From assembly GCA_001800495.1 (NCBI GenBank), contig MGVM01000030.1, forward strand, positions 1-13,440: 13,440 bases of DNA, written 5' to 3'. The number at the start of each line of letters is the position of its first letter. Within the stretch, counting starts at the first letter, position 1. The DNA comes from Elusimicrobia bacterium RIFOXYB2_FULL_48_7 (GTDB taxonomy: Bacteria; Elusimicrobiota; Endomicrobiia; CG1-02-37-114; XYA2-FULL-39-19). Below the pieces are notes generated by a model. The model had not been told where the DNA came from. It did no database searches and saw only the letters and a program-made list of their open reading frames with translations. A program made the position numbers and the translations under genes. Positions 5,410 to 12,274 of the stretch are shown piece by piece.

Positions 5410-6001
5410 GTTCCCCCCAATACGCGTTATAAACGGGTTGAAGTATTTTTTTTAGTTTTCCGCGGGCCCGAAACAGCCAGACTTTGAGCTTATTCACGGA
5501 AATATCCATTATTTGCGCGGCCTCGGCGTAGGACATGTTGTCCAATTCCACCAGCGTCAGCACCAGCGCGAATTTTTCAGGCAGAGAATTGATGGCCGCC
5601 CTGATCAACGACTGCAGTTCCTTCACAGCCTCGGCGTTTTCGATGCCCAGGCTTTTATCGCGCAGGACGTCCTGTAGTTTAAGCGACTCGTCTTCACCCA
5701 GGATGCTGTCCAGGGAAATGAATTTGTCTTTTTTCCGCTTCAGGTGGCTTATGCACTCGTTATAGGCGATCCTGTAAAGCCAGGTGCTGAAGGCGGACTT
5801 GAATTTGAAAGAACCGATATGCGAATAAACCTTCAAAAACACTTCCTGCGCTATGTCGTCAGCTTCCCGGGCGCCGAGCGGCTGGCCGATAACCGAATAA
5901 ATGATCTTGAATATGCCCGTCTTGTACCTGGTTACCAGTTGCTCAAATGCCCCGTCGTCGTTTGCCTGCGCAGCCTTTACAAGCAGCAAGTCCTGGTCCA
6001 T
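5366..6001 (-). CDS. ECF (extracytoplasmic function) RNA polymerase sigma factor, RpoE-like
   Basis: A 211-residue sigma factor of the ECF type, with only regions 2 and 4. Region 2 is seen in DDIAQEVFLKVYSHIGSF and FSTWLYRIAYNECISHLKR (core polymerase binding and -10 recognition). Region 4 is seen in AINSLPEKFALVLTLVELDN and SYAEAAQIMDISVNKLKVWL (helix-turn-helix for the -35). The ATG at 6001 has AAGGTG just upstream. It is the first gene of a three-gene operon with its anti-sigma factor and a Spy-like protein. The divergent intergenic region has paired ECF-type promoters, one reading this gene, which implies positive autoregulation. The other reads the TolC/MFP/MacB operon, the probable main target. 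The exact signal cannot be read from sequence. Confidence 0.93.
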   Translation of the reverse strand: MDQDLLLVKAAQANDDGAFEQLVTRYKTGIFKIIYSVIGQPLGAREADDIAQEVFLKVYSHIGSFKFKSAFSTWLYRIAYNECISHLKRKKDKFISLDSILGEDESLKLQDVLRDKSLGIENAEAVKELQSLIRAAINSLPEKFALVLTLVELDNMSYAEAAQIMDISVNKLKVWLFRARGKLKKILQPVYNAYWGEHELQKSKTTVVSLS

Positions 6002-6021
6002 TGCACCTTACCTTCTGTCCA

Positions 6022-6051
6022 TTAGATACGGAATTATGCTAAAATGTTACG
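6022..6051 (-). promoter_or_regulatory. ECF-type promoter for the sigma operon (autoregulatory)
   Basis: On the minus strand: -35 CGTAACA (6051-6045), a 16 nt spacer and -10 TATCTAA (6028-6022). The GTAAC -35 core with a TCTAA -10 about 16 nt away resembles sigma-E/sigma-W class promoters. Transcription would start near 6015, leaving a short leader that contains AAGGTG. Confidence 0.65.
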
Positions 6052-6085
6052 CACTAAAACAATTTTGTACGCGTGTAACATTTTA
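6040..6085. repeat. 11-bp inverted repeat carrying the two -35 elements
   Basis: TAAAATGTTAC (6040-6050) is perfectly inverted as GTAACATTTTA (6075-6085), with 24 nt between. Each arm contains the -35 core of one divergent ECF promoter, so the same sigma factor probably reads both directions. Confidence 0.85.
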
Positions 6086-6103
6086 CCAAGAATACCCGTC
6101 TAA
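6074..6103 (+). promoter_or_regulatory. ECF-type promoter for the tolC-mfp-macB operon
   Basis: -35 TGTAACA (6074-6080), a 16 nt spacer and -10 CGTCTAA (6097-6103), a very good match to the sigma-E/sigma-W class. Transcription would start near 6110, with GGGGA (6116-6120) as ribosome-binding site for the ATG at 6130. Confidence 0.7.
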
Positions 6104-6129
6104 TAGCAACATAACGGGGACCTTAAACA

Positions 6130-7395
6130 ATGAAGAAAACAATTTTATTCCTTGCACTGATATTCACCCCCTTCCTTATTATAAGCGCGCACGCGCAAAA
6201 CACACCAACCGGCGCGCCGCTGGAGTGGGACGATGTATTAAAGGAAGCTAAATCCAAAAATCCCGCTCTCCTGAGCGCGGAAGAATCCCTTGAACAGGCG
6301 AAAATCAATTACAGCATGGCCAGGTCGAACTTTTTACCGCAGATCTATACATCCGCGGGAGCCAGCCACACGGAATCCTCCATTTCCGGCCCGGATGATA
6401 ATTTTTCGCTGGGCCTTTACGGCAGAATGTCGCTGTTTTCCGGGTTTTCCGATTACTCCAACCTGAAATCAAAGGACCTCGCGCTGAAAGCGGAGGAAGT
6501 CAGGTACCAGAGGGCGGTTTCCGACCTTGTTTACAACCTTAAAAGAAGCTTTGTGAACCTGCTGCTTGCTCAGGAAGCGGTGGAGTTGAACAGGAATATA
6601 GTGGAAAGAAGGAACAAGAACTATGAGCTGGTGAAAATAAAATATGAATCCGGCACGGAGGATAAGGGTTCTCTCTTGAGGCTGAATGCGGACCGGCTCC
6701 AGGCCGAATTTGACCTGGAAAAAGCCAAACGCGCCCTGAAGGAAGCCGCGTTCGCCCTGCTCCAGGCCATTGGTTCGGATAAATTCGAGCTCATATCGGT
6801 GAAAGGCGAGTTTTTTGTCGACTTACCGGCCCAGGAACCAAAGTTCGATGAATTACTGCCCCTGACCCCCGAATATATTATTGCGCGCTACAGTTATGAA
6901 AGATCCCAATACGACGTGATGTCGGCTAAAAGCGCTTTTTACCCGTCTCTTACGGCAAGCGCCGGCGCGTCCCGGTATGGGGACACGATATCCATGGACA
7001 GCGATTCCTGGGACGCGGGCCTGAACCTTACCTGGACGTATTACCTGTTCGGCGGCAGGGACGTGAACAATTACAAGCTGGCAAAAAAAAGCAGGGTTAT
7101 CGCCGGGAACACTTTCAGGAACACCCGGCTCAGCCTATATGTAAAGCTTAATTCCGCCTGGAACGACATGGTAAATGCCTCAGAAAATTATTCGATCCGC
7201 AAGAAATACCTGGAGGCCTCCGCGGAGCAGTCCAGGATAACCACCGAGAAATACATGAACGGCCTTGCCACCTACACCGAATGGTACTCTATCGAGAACG
7301 ATTATATAAACAGCGAGAATTCTGTCCTTTCCGCGAAGATGAACGAAATGATCCTTGATGCGGCATGGAAGAACGCTTTGGGAGAGATAAAGTGA
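6130..7395 (+). CDS. TolC-family outer membrane efflux protein
   Basis: A 421-residue outer-membrane channel of the TolC/OEP family, the exit duct of tripartite efflux pumps. A signal peptide (residues 1-22, cleavage near AHAQ) is followed by the usual two-fold repeat of long helical stretches and barrel strands. The first helix pair begins near KEAKSKNPALLSAEESLEQA (about 36-55). GLYGRMSLFSGFSDYSNLKS (first barrel hairpin) and DAGLNLTWTYYLFGGRDVNN (second) are the typical barrel and turn signatures, each entering a long coiled segment. The length is slightly short but normal for Gram-negative OEPs outside Proteobacteria. GGGGA lies 9 nt before the ATG. Its stop overlaps the next start (GTGA), so it forms one operon with the fusion protein and MacB, driven by the ECF promoter upstream. 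Confidence 0.92.
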   Translation: MKKTILFLALIFTPFLIISAHAQNTPTGAPLEWDDVLKEAKSKNPALLSAEESLEQAKINYSMARSNFLPQIYTSAGASHTESSISGPDDNFSLGLYGRMSLFSGFSDYSNLKSKDLALKAEEVRYQRAVSDLVYNLKRSFVNLLLAQEAVELNRNIVERRNKNYELVKIKYESGTEDKGSLLRLNADRLQAEFDLEKAKRALKEAAFALLQAIGSDKFELISVKGEFFVDLPAQEPKFDELLPLTPEYIIARYSYERSQYDVMSAKSAFYPSLTASAGASRYGDTISMDSDSWDAGLNLTWTYYLFGGRDVNNYKLAKKSRVIAGNTFRNTRLSLYVKLNSAWNDMVNASENYSIRKKYLEASAEQSRITTEKYMNGLATYTEWYSIENDYINSENSVLSAKMNEMILDAAWKNALGEIK

Positions 7396-8348
7396 AGAAA
7401 TTACTTATTATCATTATCATTATTGCGCTTGTAGTTGCTGGAGGGTATTTTTTCTTTAAGGGAAAGAATAAAAAAGTAAATGAATCGGAAGTAACCCCGG
7501 AAAGAGGCAGTATATCAATTGAGATACGCCTGGATGGTTCCGTGGAACCGCGCAACCGTATAGAAATAAAGCCCCAGGTTTCCGGCCGCATTGAAGACAT
7601 ACTTGTAGTGGAAGGGCAGAGAGTCAAAAAGGGCGAGATTATCGCCTGGCTGAGCTCCACCGACCGCGCCACGCTGATGGACCTGGCGCGCTCCAAGGGC
7701 GAAGATGAAGTAAAAAAATGGGAAGATACCTACAAGCCGACCCCGGTAATTTCCCCCATCAACGGTTTTATTATTTCAAGGACGAAAGAACCCGGCCAGT
7801 CCGTTTCCATGAGCGATGTGCTTCTGGTGATGGCCGATGAGCTGATTGTCATGGCGAACGTGGATGAAACCGACCTGAGGAATATTTTCCTGGGGCAGAA
7901 TGTCGTTATATCGCTTGACGCCTACCAGGACAAAAAATTCGGCGGCAAAGTGGAGCACATCGCTTACGAGTCAACCGTAGTCAGCAACGTGACAGTGTAC
8001 GAAGTGAAGATCCTCCCGGTGAGGGCCCCCGGGTATTTCAGGGCGGGGATGTCAGCCACTGTTTCCGTGCTGTCGCAGAAAAAAGACGACGCTCTGCTGC
8101 TTCCCTCGGATGCCATAATAGACAAAGGCAGAAAAAAAATGGTCAAGGTTAAATCGCAGAATCCCAAGGGCTCGCGAAGCGAGCGAAGCGAGTACAAGGA
8201 AGTCGAAGTAGGCATTAATAACGGGAAACAGGTGGAAATCGTGTCCGGGATCACCGAAAACGATGTAGTACTGCTCCCGGAACTGGGTTCAAAAGGTTCC
8301 GGTTCAAACCGGGCCAGGGTGCCCGGAATGATGGGCGGCCCTCGTTAA
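7392..8348 (+). CDS. Periplasmic adaptor (membrane fusion protein) of a MacAB-type pump, without the long helical hairpin
   Basis: A 318-residue HlyD/MacA-family adaptor that should link the MacB-type transporter to the TolC-like channel. An N-terminal membrane anchor (LLIIIIIIALVVAGGYFFF) is followed by two half-lipoyl segments, PQVSGRIEDILVVEGQRVKKG (about 62-82) and VISPINGFIISRTKEPGQSV, then beta-barrel and membrane-proximal domains ending in a Gly/Met-rich tail. Only about 31 residues separate the half-lipoyl segments, so the usual long alpha-helical hairpin is missing or tiny. A 9-nt tandem repeat encodes RSERSE near residue 263. The start is taken as GTG 7392, which overlaps the tolC stop by 4 nt with GGAGAG upstream; an in-frame ATG at 7365 would overlap tolC by 31 nt and add 9 charged residues before the anchor. 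Confidence 0.88.
   Translation: MKKLLIIIIIIALVVAGGYFFFKGKNKKVNESEVTPERGSISIEIRLDGSVEPRNRIEIKPQVSGRIEDILVVEGQRVKKGEIIAWLSSTDRATLMDLARSKGEDEVKKWEDTYKPTPVISPINGFIISRTKEPGQSVSMSDVLLVMADELIVMANVDETDLRNIFLGQNVVISLDAYQDKKFGGKVEHIAYESTVVSNVTVYEVKILPVRAPGYFRAGMSATVSVLSQKKDDALLLPSDAIIDKGRKKMVKVKSQNPKGSRSERSEYKEVEVGINNGKQVEIVSGITENDVVLLPELGSKGSGSNRARVPGMMGGPR
8171..8192 (+). repeat. GCGAAGCGA tandem repeat with GAA-loop hairpin inside the adaptor gene
   Basis: The 9-mer GCGAAGCGA occurs twice in tandem (8174-8182, 8183-8191). CTCGC-GAA-GCGAG (8171-8183) can fold into a mini-hairpin with a GAA loop. It encodes SRSERSE in frame, between two predicted strands of the C-terminal domain. Confidence 0.8.
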
Positions 8349-8383
8349 TGCGGCATTAAAGTGGAAGTAGCCGCATAAACAAT
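8349..8383 (+). other. Intergenic hairpin TGCGGC/GCCGCA before macB
   Basis: A 6-bp inverted repeat (8349-8354 with 8370-8375) with a 15-nt loop lies between the adaptor stop and the macB start. The only purine-rich site, GGAAG (8363-8367), is in the loop and 16 nt from the ATG, farther than a normal ribosome-binding site. Confidence 0.45.
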
Positions 8384-10360
8384 ATGAAAATTATTGAGTT
8401 AAAAAATATTACCAAGCAATACCAGCTGGGCAGCGTCGGAGTTACCGCGCTTAACGGGGTGTCGCTTGATATACACAAGGGCGAATTTGTCGCCATCATG
8501 GGCGCTTCCGGCAGCGGCAAGTCCACGCTGCTGCATATACTTGGGCTCCTGGACAAACCAACCGGCGGGTCTTACGTGCTTGGCGGGAAGGAAATCTCCA
8601 AACTGCAGGATGACGAGCTCGCCGCCATAAGGAACAAATTCCTGGGTTTTGTTTTCCAGAGCTTCAACCTGCTTGCGCGGGTAAGCGCGAAAGAAAACGT
8701 GGAACTGCCCATAGTTTATTCCGACACTAAAACAAATTTCCTGAATTCGGAGAATTTACTGCAAAAGGTCGGCCTTGGCGACAGGATCCATCACAAGCCA
8801 AATGAATTATCCGGCGGACAGCAGCAAAGGGTGGCCATAGCGCGCTCGCTGATAAATAACCCACTGCTTATATTGGCAGACGAGCCCACCGGCAACCTGG
8901 ACACGAAGGCGGCGGCGGAAATCATAGGGTTGCTCAAGGAACTCAATAATTCAGGCATCACCATTGTCATGGTCACTCACGAACCGGACCTGGCCGAGGC
9001 CGCAAACAGGATAATCAAGCTCCAGGACGGCAATATCATATCCGATGAAACAAAAAAACCAATGGCGAAAGAAACCGGGGAAACCGCGCAAAGCGCGCAA
9101 AGCGCGCGAAGCGCGTCCATGGCGATCCACGTCCACAAGGCGATCAATTACATGAGAGTGAAGGATTATTTTTACCAGGCCGCGCGGGCGCTTTTCACGA
9201 ACAAGACCCGTTCCGCGCTTTCCATCCTGGGCGTCCTGATAGGCGTGACCTGTCTTATCACCATGATGGCGCTGGGCCGCGGCGCGCAGGACAGCGTGAA
9301 AAAGCAGATTTCCAACCTGGGCTCTAATATCCTGATGGTAAGGATTGAGTTCCACCGGGGCGGAGTTTCCCTGGGGGCCAGTTCCCCTACCAGGTTCACA
9401 CTGAAGGATGTTGATGAAATAAAAGGGCTTCCCGATATAACGAAAGTAGCGCCTTACTGCAGCGGCAGCGGCCAGATGGTTTACCAGAATAAAAATACCA
9501 ATGCCAGCATCACCGGCACCACCGAAGATTATATTGATATCAAGAATTCAAAGCCGGTTGACGGCAGGTTTTTCACCCGGGAAGAGACCATTTCCCGGGC
9601 GAAAGTGGCGGTTATAGGCAAAACCGTGCAAACCGCGCTTTTCGGCGACCAGGATCCCATAGGCGAATTTATTAAGATAAGAGGAATTGACTTTTTCGTG
9701 ATCGGAGTGCTCCCCGCGAAAGGCACTTCCGGCTGGCGCGACATGGACAACCAGGTAGTTATCCCGATTAATACCGCCATGTACCGCATATTCGGAAAAG
9801 AATATGTCGACAACATGGAAGTGCAGGTATCGGACGCCTCGCTTATGGAACGGGCGCAGGACAGGATCAAAAAACTGCTGATAATCCTGCACCGGCTGCC
9901 GGCGTCAAGAGAAAGCGAAATTGACATCCGAAACATGGCGGAAATTCAGGAAACCATCACCAATACAATGAAAACCTTTTCCTACCTGCTGGGTTCTATA
10001 GCGTTTGTCAGTCTGCTTGTGGGCGGTATAGGCATAATGAACATAATGCTGGTTTCGGTAACCGAGCGCACACGAGAGATAGGCCTGCGCAAGGCCATCG
10101 GCGCAAATACAAAGGATATCCTGTTTCAGTTCGTTATAGAATCGGTTGCCATATGCCTGCTTGGCGGGCTGATAGGGATACTGCTCGGGGCGGGTATAGC
10201 AAAATTATTTGCCGTTGTTGCCGGTTGGGCGACCAGCATAACAATCTCCTCGATCGTCCTTGCCTTCACGTTTTCCTTCCTGGTGGGTTTTATCTTCGGG
10301 CTCTGGCCCGCAAGAAAAGCTTCCAGGCTCAATCCGATAGATGCCCTCAGATATGAGTAA
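8384..10360 (+). CDS. MacB-type ABC transporter (fused ATPase and FtsX-like permease)
   Basis: A 658-residue fusion of an ABC ATPase and a MacB/FtsX permease, the energy-coupling part of a tripartite exporter for macrolides, peptides, lipid-linked or other substrates. ATPase features: Walker A GASGSGKST (residues 40-48), signature LSGGQQQR (142-149), Walker B LLILADEP (161-168) followed by TGNLD, and the H-loop His199. A linker (about 215-260) contains a repeat-encoded AQSAQSARSA tract, then TM1 (about 275-297). The periplasmic MacB core domain follows, then three C-terminal spans beginning at SYLLGSIAFVSLLVGGIGIM and the conserved TERTREIGLRKAIGA coupling region. The length matches E. coli MacB. 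It is third in the operon after TolC and the adaptor, which fits a complete pump. No good ribosome-binding site precedes the ATG, and the upstream hairpin may set its translation level. The substrate cannot be predicted. Confidence 0.93.
   Translation: MKIIELKNITKQYQLGSVGVTALNGVSLDIHKGEFVAIMGASGSGKSTLLHILGLLDKPTGGSYVLGGKEISKLQDDELAAIRNKFLGFVFQSFNLLARVSAKENVELPIVYSDTKTNFLNSENLLQKVGLGDRIHHKPNELSGGQQQRVAIARSLINNPLLILADEPTGNLDTKAAAEIIGLLKELNNSGITIVMVTHEPDLAEAANRIIKLQDGNIISDETKKPMAKETGETAQSAQSARSASMAIHVHKAINYMRVKDYFYQAARALFTNKTRSALSILGVLIGVTCLITMMALGRGAQDSVKKQISNLGSNILMVRIEFHRGGVSLGASSPTRFTLKDVDEIKGLPDITKVAPYCSGSGQMVYQNKNTNASITGTTEDYIDIKNSKPVDGRFFTREETISRAKVAVIGKTVQTALFGDQDPIGEFIKIRGIDFFVIGVLPAKGTSGWRDMDNQVVIPINTAMYRIFGKEYVDNMEVQVSDASLMERAQDRIKKLLIILHRLPASRESEIDIRNMAEIQETITNTMKTFSYLLGSIAFVSLLVGGIGIMNIMLVSVTERTREIGLRKAIGANTKDILFQFVIESVAICLLGGLIGILLGAGIAKLFAVVAGWATSITISSIVLAFTFSFLVGFIFGLWPARKASRLNPIDALRYE
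9086..9115 (+). repeat. Three 9-nt tandem repeats in the MacB linker
   Basis: GCGCAAAGC twice, then GCGCGAAGC, then GCG, encoding AQS-AQS-ARS-A in frame in the linker between the ATPase and the permease. Each unit can form a small GCGC/GCGC hairpin with an AAA or GAA loop. The unit resembles the repeat in the preceding gene. Confidence 0.85.
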
Positions 10361-10369
10361 CCAATAAAA

Positions 10370-11890
10370 TCAGATTTTTCTGTTTTCCGGAGGCTTGCCG
10401 GAAAGCTTAAGTTCCGTGATGTCGCGGGAAGCGCCGTGGACAGCGACTATGGCGCCTTTTTCATCGCGTATGGGGGAAAGGCCGACGCTGAGCCATACCG
10501 CGCCCGCGGGGAACGTGTAGCACCTCTCGGTTAATACATTCCTTCCGGTTTCAAAAACATTTTCCAGGGTTATCCGCATCTGCCGGTATATCTGCGGCGG
10601 GAAAAGCTTTTCGAGCGGGAGCCCGACGATCTGCGCGGCGGTTTTATTGAAAAGTTTTTCGGAAGCGTGGTTGACATACTGCACTTTCAGGTCTTTGGAT
10701 ATGACAAAAATATAATCGAGCGACGTTTCAACCAGCTGGCGGTATTTTTCCTCGCTTTCCTGCAGGGCTTTCTCGGCCTTTTTGCGGCGGGAAATATCGC
10801 GGAAATACCAAACCCTGCCGTAATATTTCCCGTCTTCCCCGAACATCGGCGCGGAGTAACGGTCCAGCGTCCTGCCGTCTTTCAGGTATATCTCGTCACG
10901 GCTCGTTTCGTTCCGGGAATTGTAGAGGTGTTTTACCTTGGCCAGGAACTCTTCCGGGTTAACCAGCGCCTTGAACGCGAATTCCAGGGCGCGCTGGTCA
11001 GATTTTGACGCCATTATTTCATCCGGTATGCCCCAGATTTCAGCGAACCGGCGGTTGGACGATATAATTTTCCCGTTTTCATCCACCACCAGGATGCCGT
11101 CAAGATTGGTTTCCTGCTGGGTGGAAAGGATGGCGTTCCTGAACACAAGCTCCTGTTCCATGGTTTTTCGCCCGGTAACATCGCGTATAATGGTAAAGAT
11201 ATAAAGCGGGTTTCTGCTGGAATCATAAATTATGCCCGCGTTTGTTTCACCGGTAAACTCTTTCCCGCTTAAATCCTTTATTTTGAATTCACCCGCGGCA
11301 GAACCCGTTTCAATGACATTCTTAAAAAATTCGCCCGCTTTTCCCTTGTCTTCCTTTGCGACAAGGTTCAAAATATTTTTACCCACGCAGTCGAATACGG
11401 ACTTGAACCCGAACAGTTCAATGGCCTTGTTGTTTGACATTATAAAATTCCCGTTGAGCATGGTCAGCGAGATAGCGCTAGGCGAGGCCTGCAGGAGAGT
11501 CCGGTATTTTTCTTCGCTTTCGCGCAGGGCCTGCTCCGTCTGCTTGCGATGGGTGATATCCCTGAACACCTGGATGGCGCCGGCATACTTCCCTTTTTCA
11601 TCCAGGAGAGGGTCGACTGAAATTTCCAGGATCTTGTCCCTGTAAGAAATTTCAAGGGTTTCCCTCTTCAGCGTTTCTTTTGTCCTGAGAACGGGGCATC
11701 CTTTTATCGGGTCCGGGGTATTATATATTATTTTCCAGTAGCTGTTTCCCATGATTTTATTTACGGGAATACCGAGTATCGCGGCAAGGGCCTTGTTGGC
11801 GCCGGTGATTTTGTCACCGGTATCCAGCAGGGCTATACCGTCCCTGACCGCGTCAAATATACCATCCCACGCCCGTTTATCCTGCTCCAT
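10370..11890 (-). CDS. Protein with four PAS domains and no visible output domain
   Basis: A 506-residue soluble protein built of four PAS/PAC units, at about residues 5-113, 124-243, 251-367 and 378-493. The units end in PAC-type motifs (FRDITHRKQ, IRDVTGRK, FRDISRRKKAEKAL, SRDITELK), and two begin with ESEEKYR. PAS domains sense ligands, redox state or oxygen and bind partner proteins. The protein stops 13 residues after the fourth PAC, with no histidine kinase, GGDEF, EAL, HTH or STAS domain, so it is either a stand-alone sensor or a truncated kinase. There is no signal peptide or membrane span. The start is set at ATG 11890: a promoter (TTGACT, 18 nt, TATAAA) ends 6 nt before it, implying a leaderless message; ATG 11905 is an alternative. 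A longer open frame to 12103 exists but overlaps the divergent gene. It ends 9 nt from the convergent macB stop. Confidence 0.8.
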   Translation of the reverse strand: MEQDKRAWDGIFDAVRDGIALLDTGDKITGANKALAAILGIPVNKIMGNSYWKIIYNTPDPIKGCPVLRTKETLKRETLEISYRDKILEISVDPLLDEKGKYAGAIQVFRDITHRKQTEQALRESEEKYRTLLQASPSAISLTMLNGNFIMSNNKAIELFGFKSVFDCVGKNILNLVAKEDKGKAGEFFKNVIETGSAAGEFKIKDLSGKEFTGETNAGIIYDSSRNPLYIFTIIRDVTGRKTMEQELVFRNAILSTQQETNLDGILVVDENGKIISSNRRFAEIWGIPDEIMASKSDQRALEFAFKALVNPEEFLAKVKHLYNSRNETSRDEIYLKDGRTLDRYSAPMFGEDGKYYGRVWYFRDISRRKKAEKALQESEEKYRQLVETSLDYIFVISKDLKVQYVNHASEKLFNKTAAQIVGLPLEKLFPPQIYRQMRITLENVFETGRNVLTERCYTFPAGAVWLSVGLSPIRDEKGAIVAVHGASRDITELKLSGKPPENRKI

Positions 11891-11896
11891 GTTAAT

Positions 11897-11926
11897 TTTA
11901 TACATAATTATTGTTAACCAAGTCAA
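11897..11926 (-). promoter_or_regulatory. Sigma-70-type promoter of the PAS protein gene (leaderless start)
   Basis: On the minus strand TTGACT (11926-11921), an 18 nt spacer and TATAAA (11902-11897), then 6 nt to the ATG at 11890. There is no Shine-Dalgarno. Confidence 0.6.
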
Positions 11927-11975
11927 GATTGCGGCAAAGTTTTCCGCCCGAGCTTTATTTGTGTTGCCGGAATGT

Positions 11976-11989
11976 GGTATAATTATACC
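11976..11989 (+). promoter_or_regulatory. Palindromic extended -10 promoter of the small membrane protein gene
   Basis: GGTATAATTATACC is a perfect 14-bp palindrome that contains TATAAT (11978-11983) preceded by TG at 11975-11976, an extended -10. The ATG follows 7 nt after the -10, so the mRNA should be leaderless. There is no strong -35. The palindrome could be an operator for a dimeric repressor, or simply the result of an AT-rich -10. Confidence 0.55.
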
Positions 11990-11990
11990 T

Positions 11991-12266
11991 ATGGCAAGCG
12001 GAAGAAAACTGAAACATATAGTTCTGTTAGTTCTGGGCTGGGTGTTGCTGGTTGTCGGCACCGCCGGGCTGGTACTCCCGGTAATCCAGGGCATCCTTTG
12101 CATGGTGATCGGCCTGTTCCTGCTTTCAAGGGAATCCCCGTATATTAGGGAAAAGCTGCGCGCAATCAGCGAAAAAATCCGGGAGCGTTTTCCTGAATTT
12201 CACAGGGAATTTGAAAAAGTGAAGGAAAAAGCCCGGGAATATGCCGATAAAATACTGGGGAAATAG
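11991..12266 (+). CDS. Small membrane protein, PGPGW/DUF454-like
   Basis: A 91-residue protein with an N-terminal hydrophobic region of two closely spaced spans (HIVLLVLGWVLLVVGTAGLV, then LPVIQGILCMVIGLFLLSRE) joined at a Leu-Pro turn, followed by a long amphipathic, highly charged helix (SPYIREKLRAISEKIRERFP and onward). The LGW...G...LP...G...LLS pattern resembles the PGPGW and DUF454 small membrane protein families, whose function is unknown. The start ATG at 11991 is favoured because the -10 promoter element lies directly upstream and a longer frame to 11751 would overlap the divergent PAS gene. It is followed after 8 nt by the radical SAM gene, with which it probably forms an operon. 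The family call is moderate; the membrane topology is clear. Confidence 0.7.
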   Translation: MASGRKLKHIVLLVLGWVLLVVGTAGLVLPVIQGILCMVIGLFLLSRESPYIREKLRAISEKIRERFPEFHREFEKVKEKAREYADKILGK

Positions 12267-12274
12267 GGCCGGTT

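Noticed and set aside
7365..7391. Upstream ATG 27 nt before the chosen adaptor start
   Set aside because: It would overlap tolC by 31 nt and place charged residues before the membrane anchor. GTG at 7392 overlaps the tolC stop by 4 nt and has GGAGAG upstream, which is more natural.
10361..10369. Shared terminator between macB and the PAS gene
   Set aside because: Only 9 bp separate the convergent stops and no strong stem with a T tract is visible nearby.
11751..11990. N-terminal extension of the small membrane protein frame
   Set aside because: It is antisense to the PAS gene and passes through the promoter at 11976-11989. The hydrophobic protein proper begins at 11991.
11891..12103. N-terminal extension of the PAS gene reading frame
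   Set aside because: The extension is low in complexity, has no PAS similarity, crosses the promoter and antisense-overlaps the small membrane protein gene. The promoter placement supports ATG 11890.
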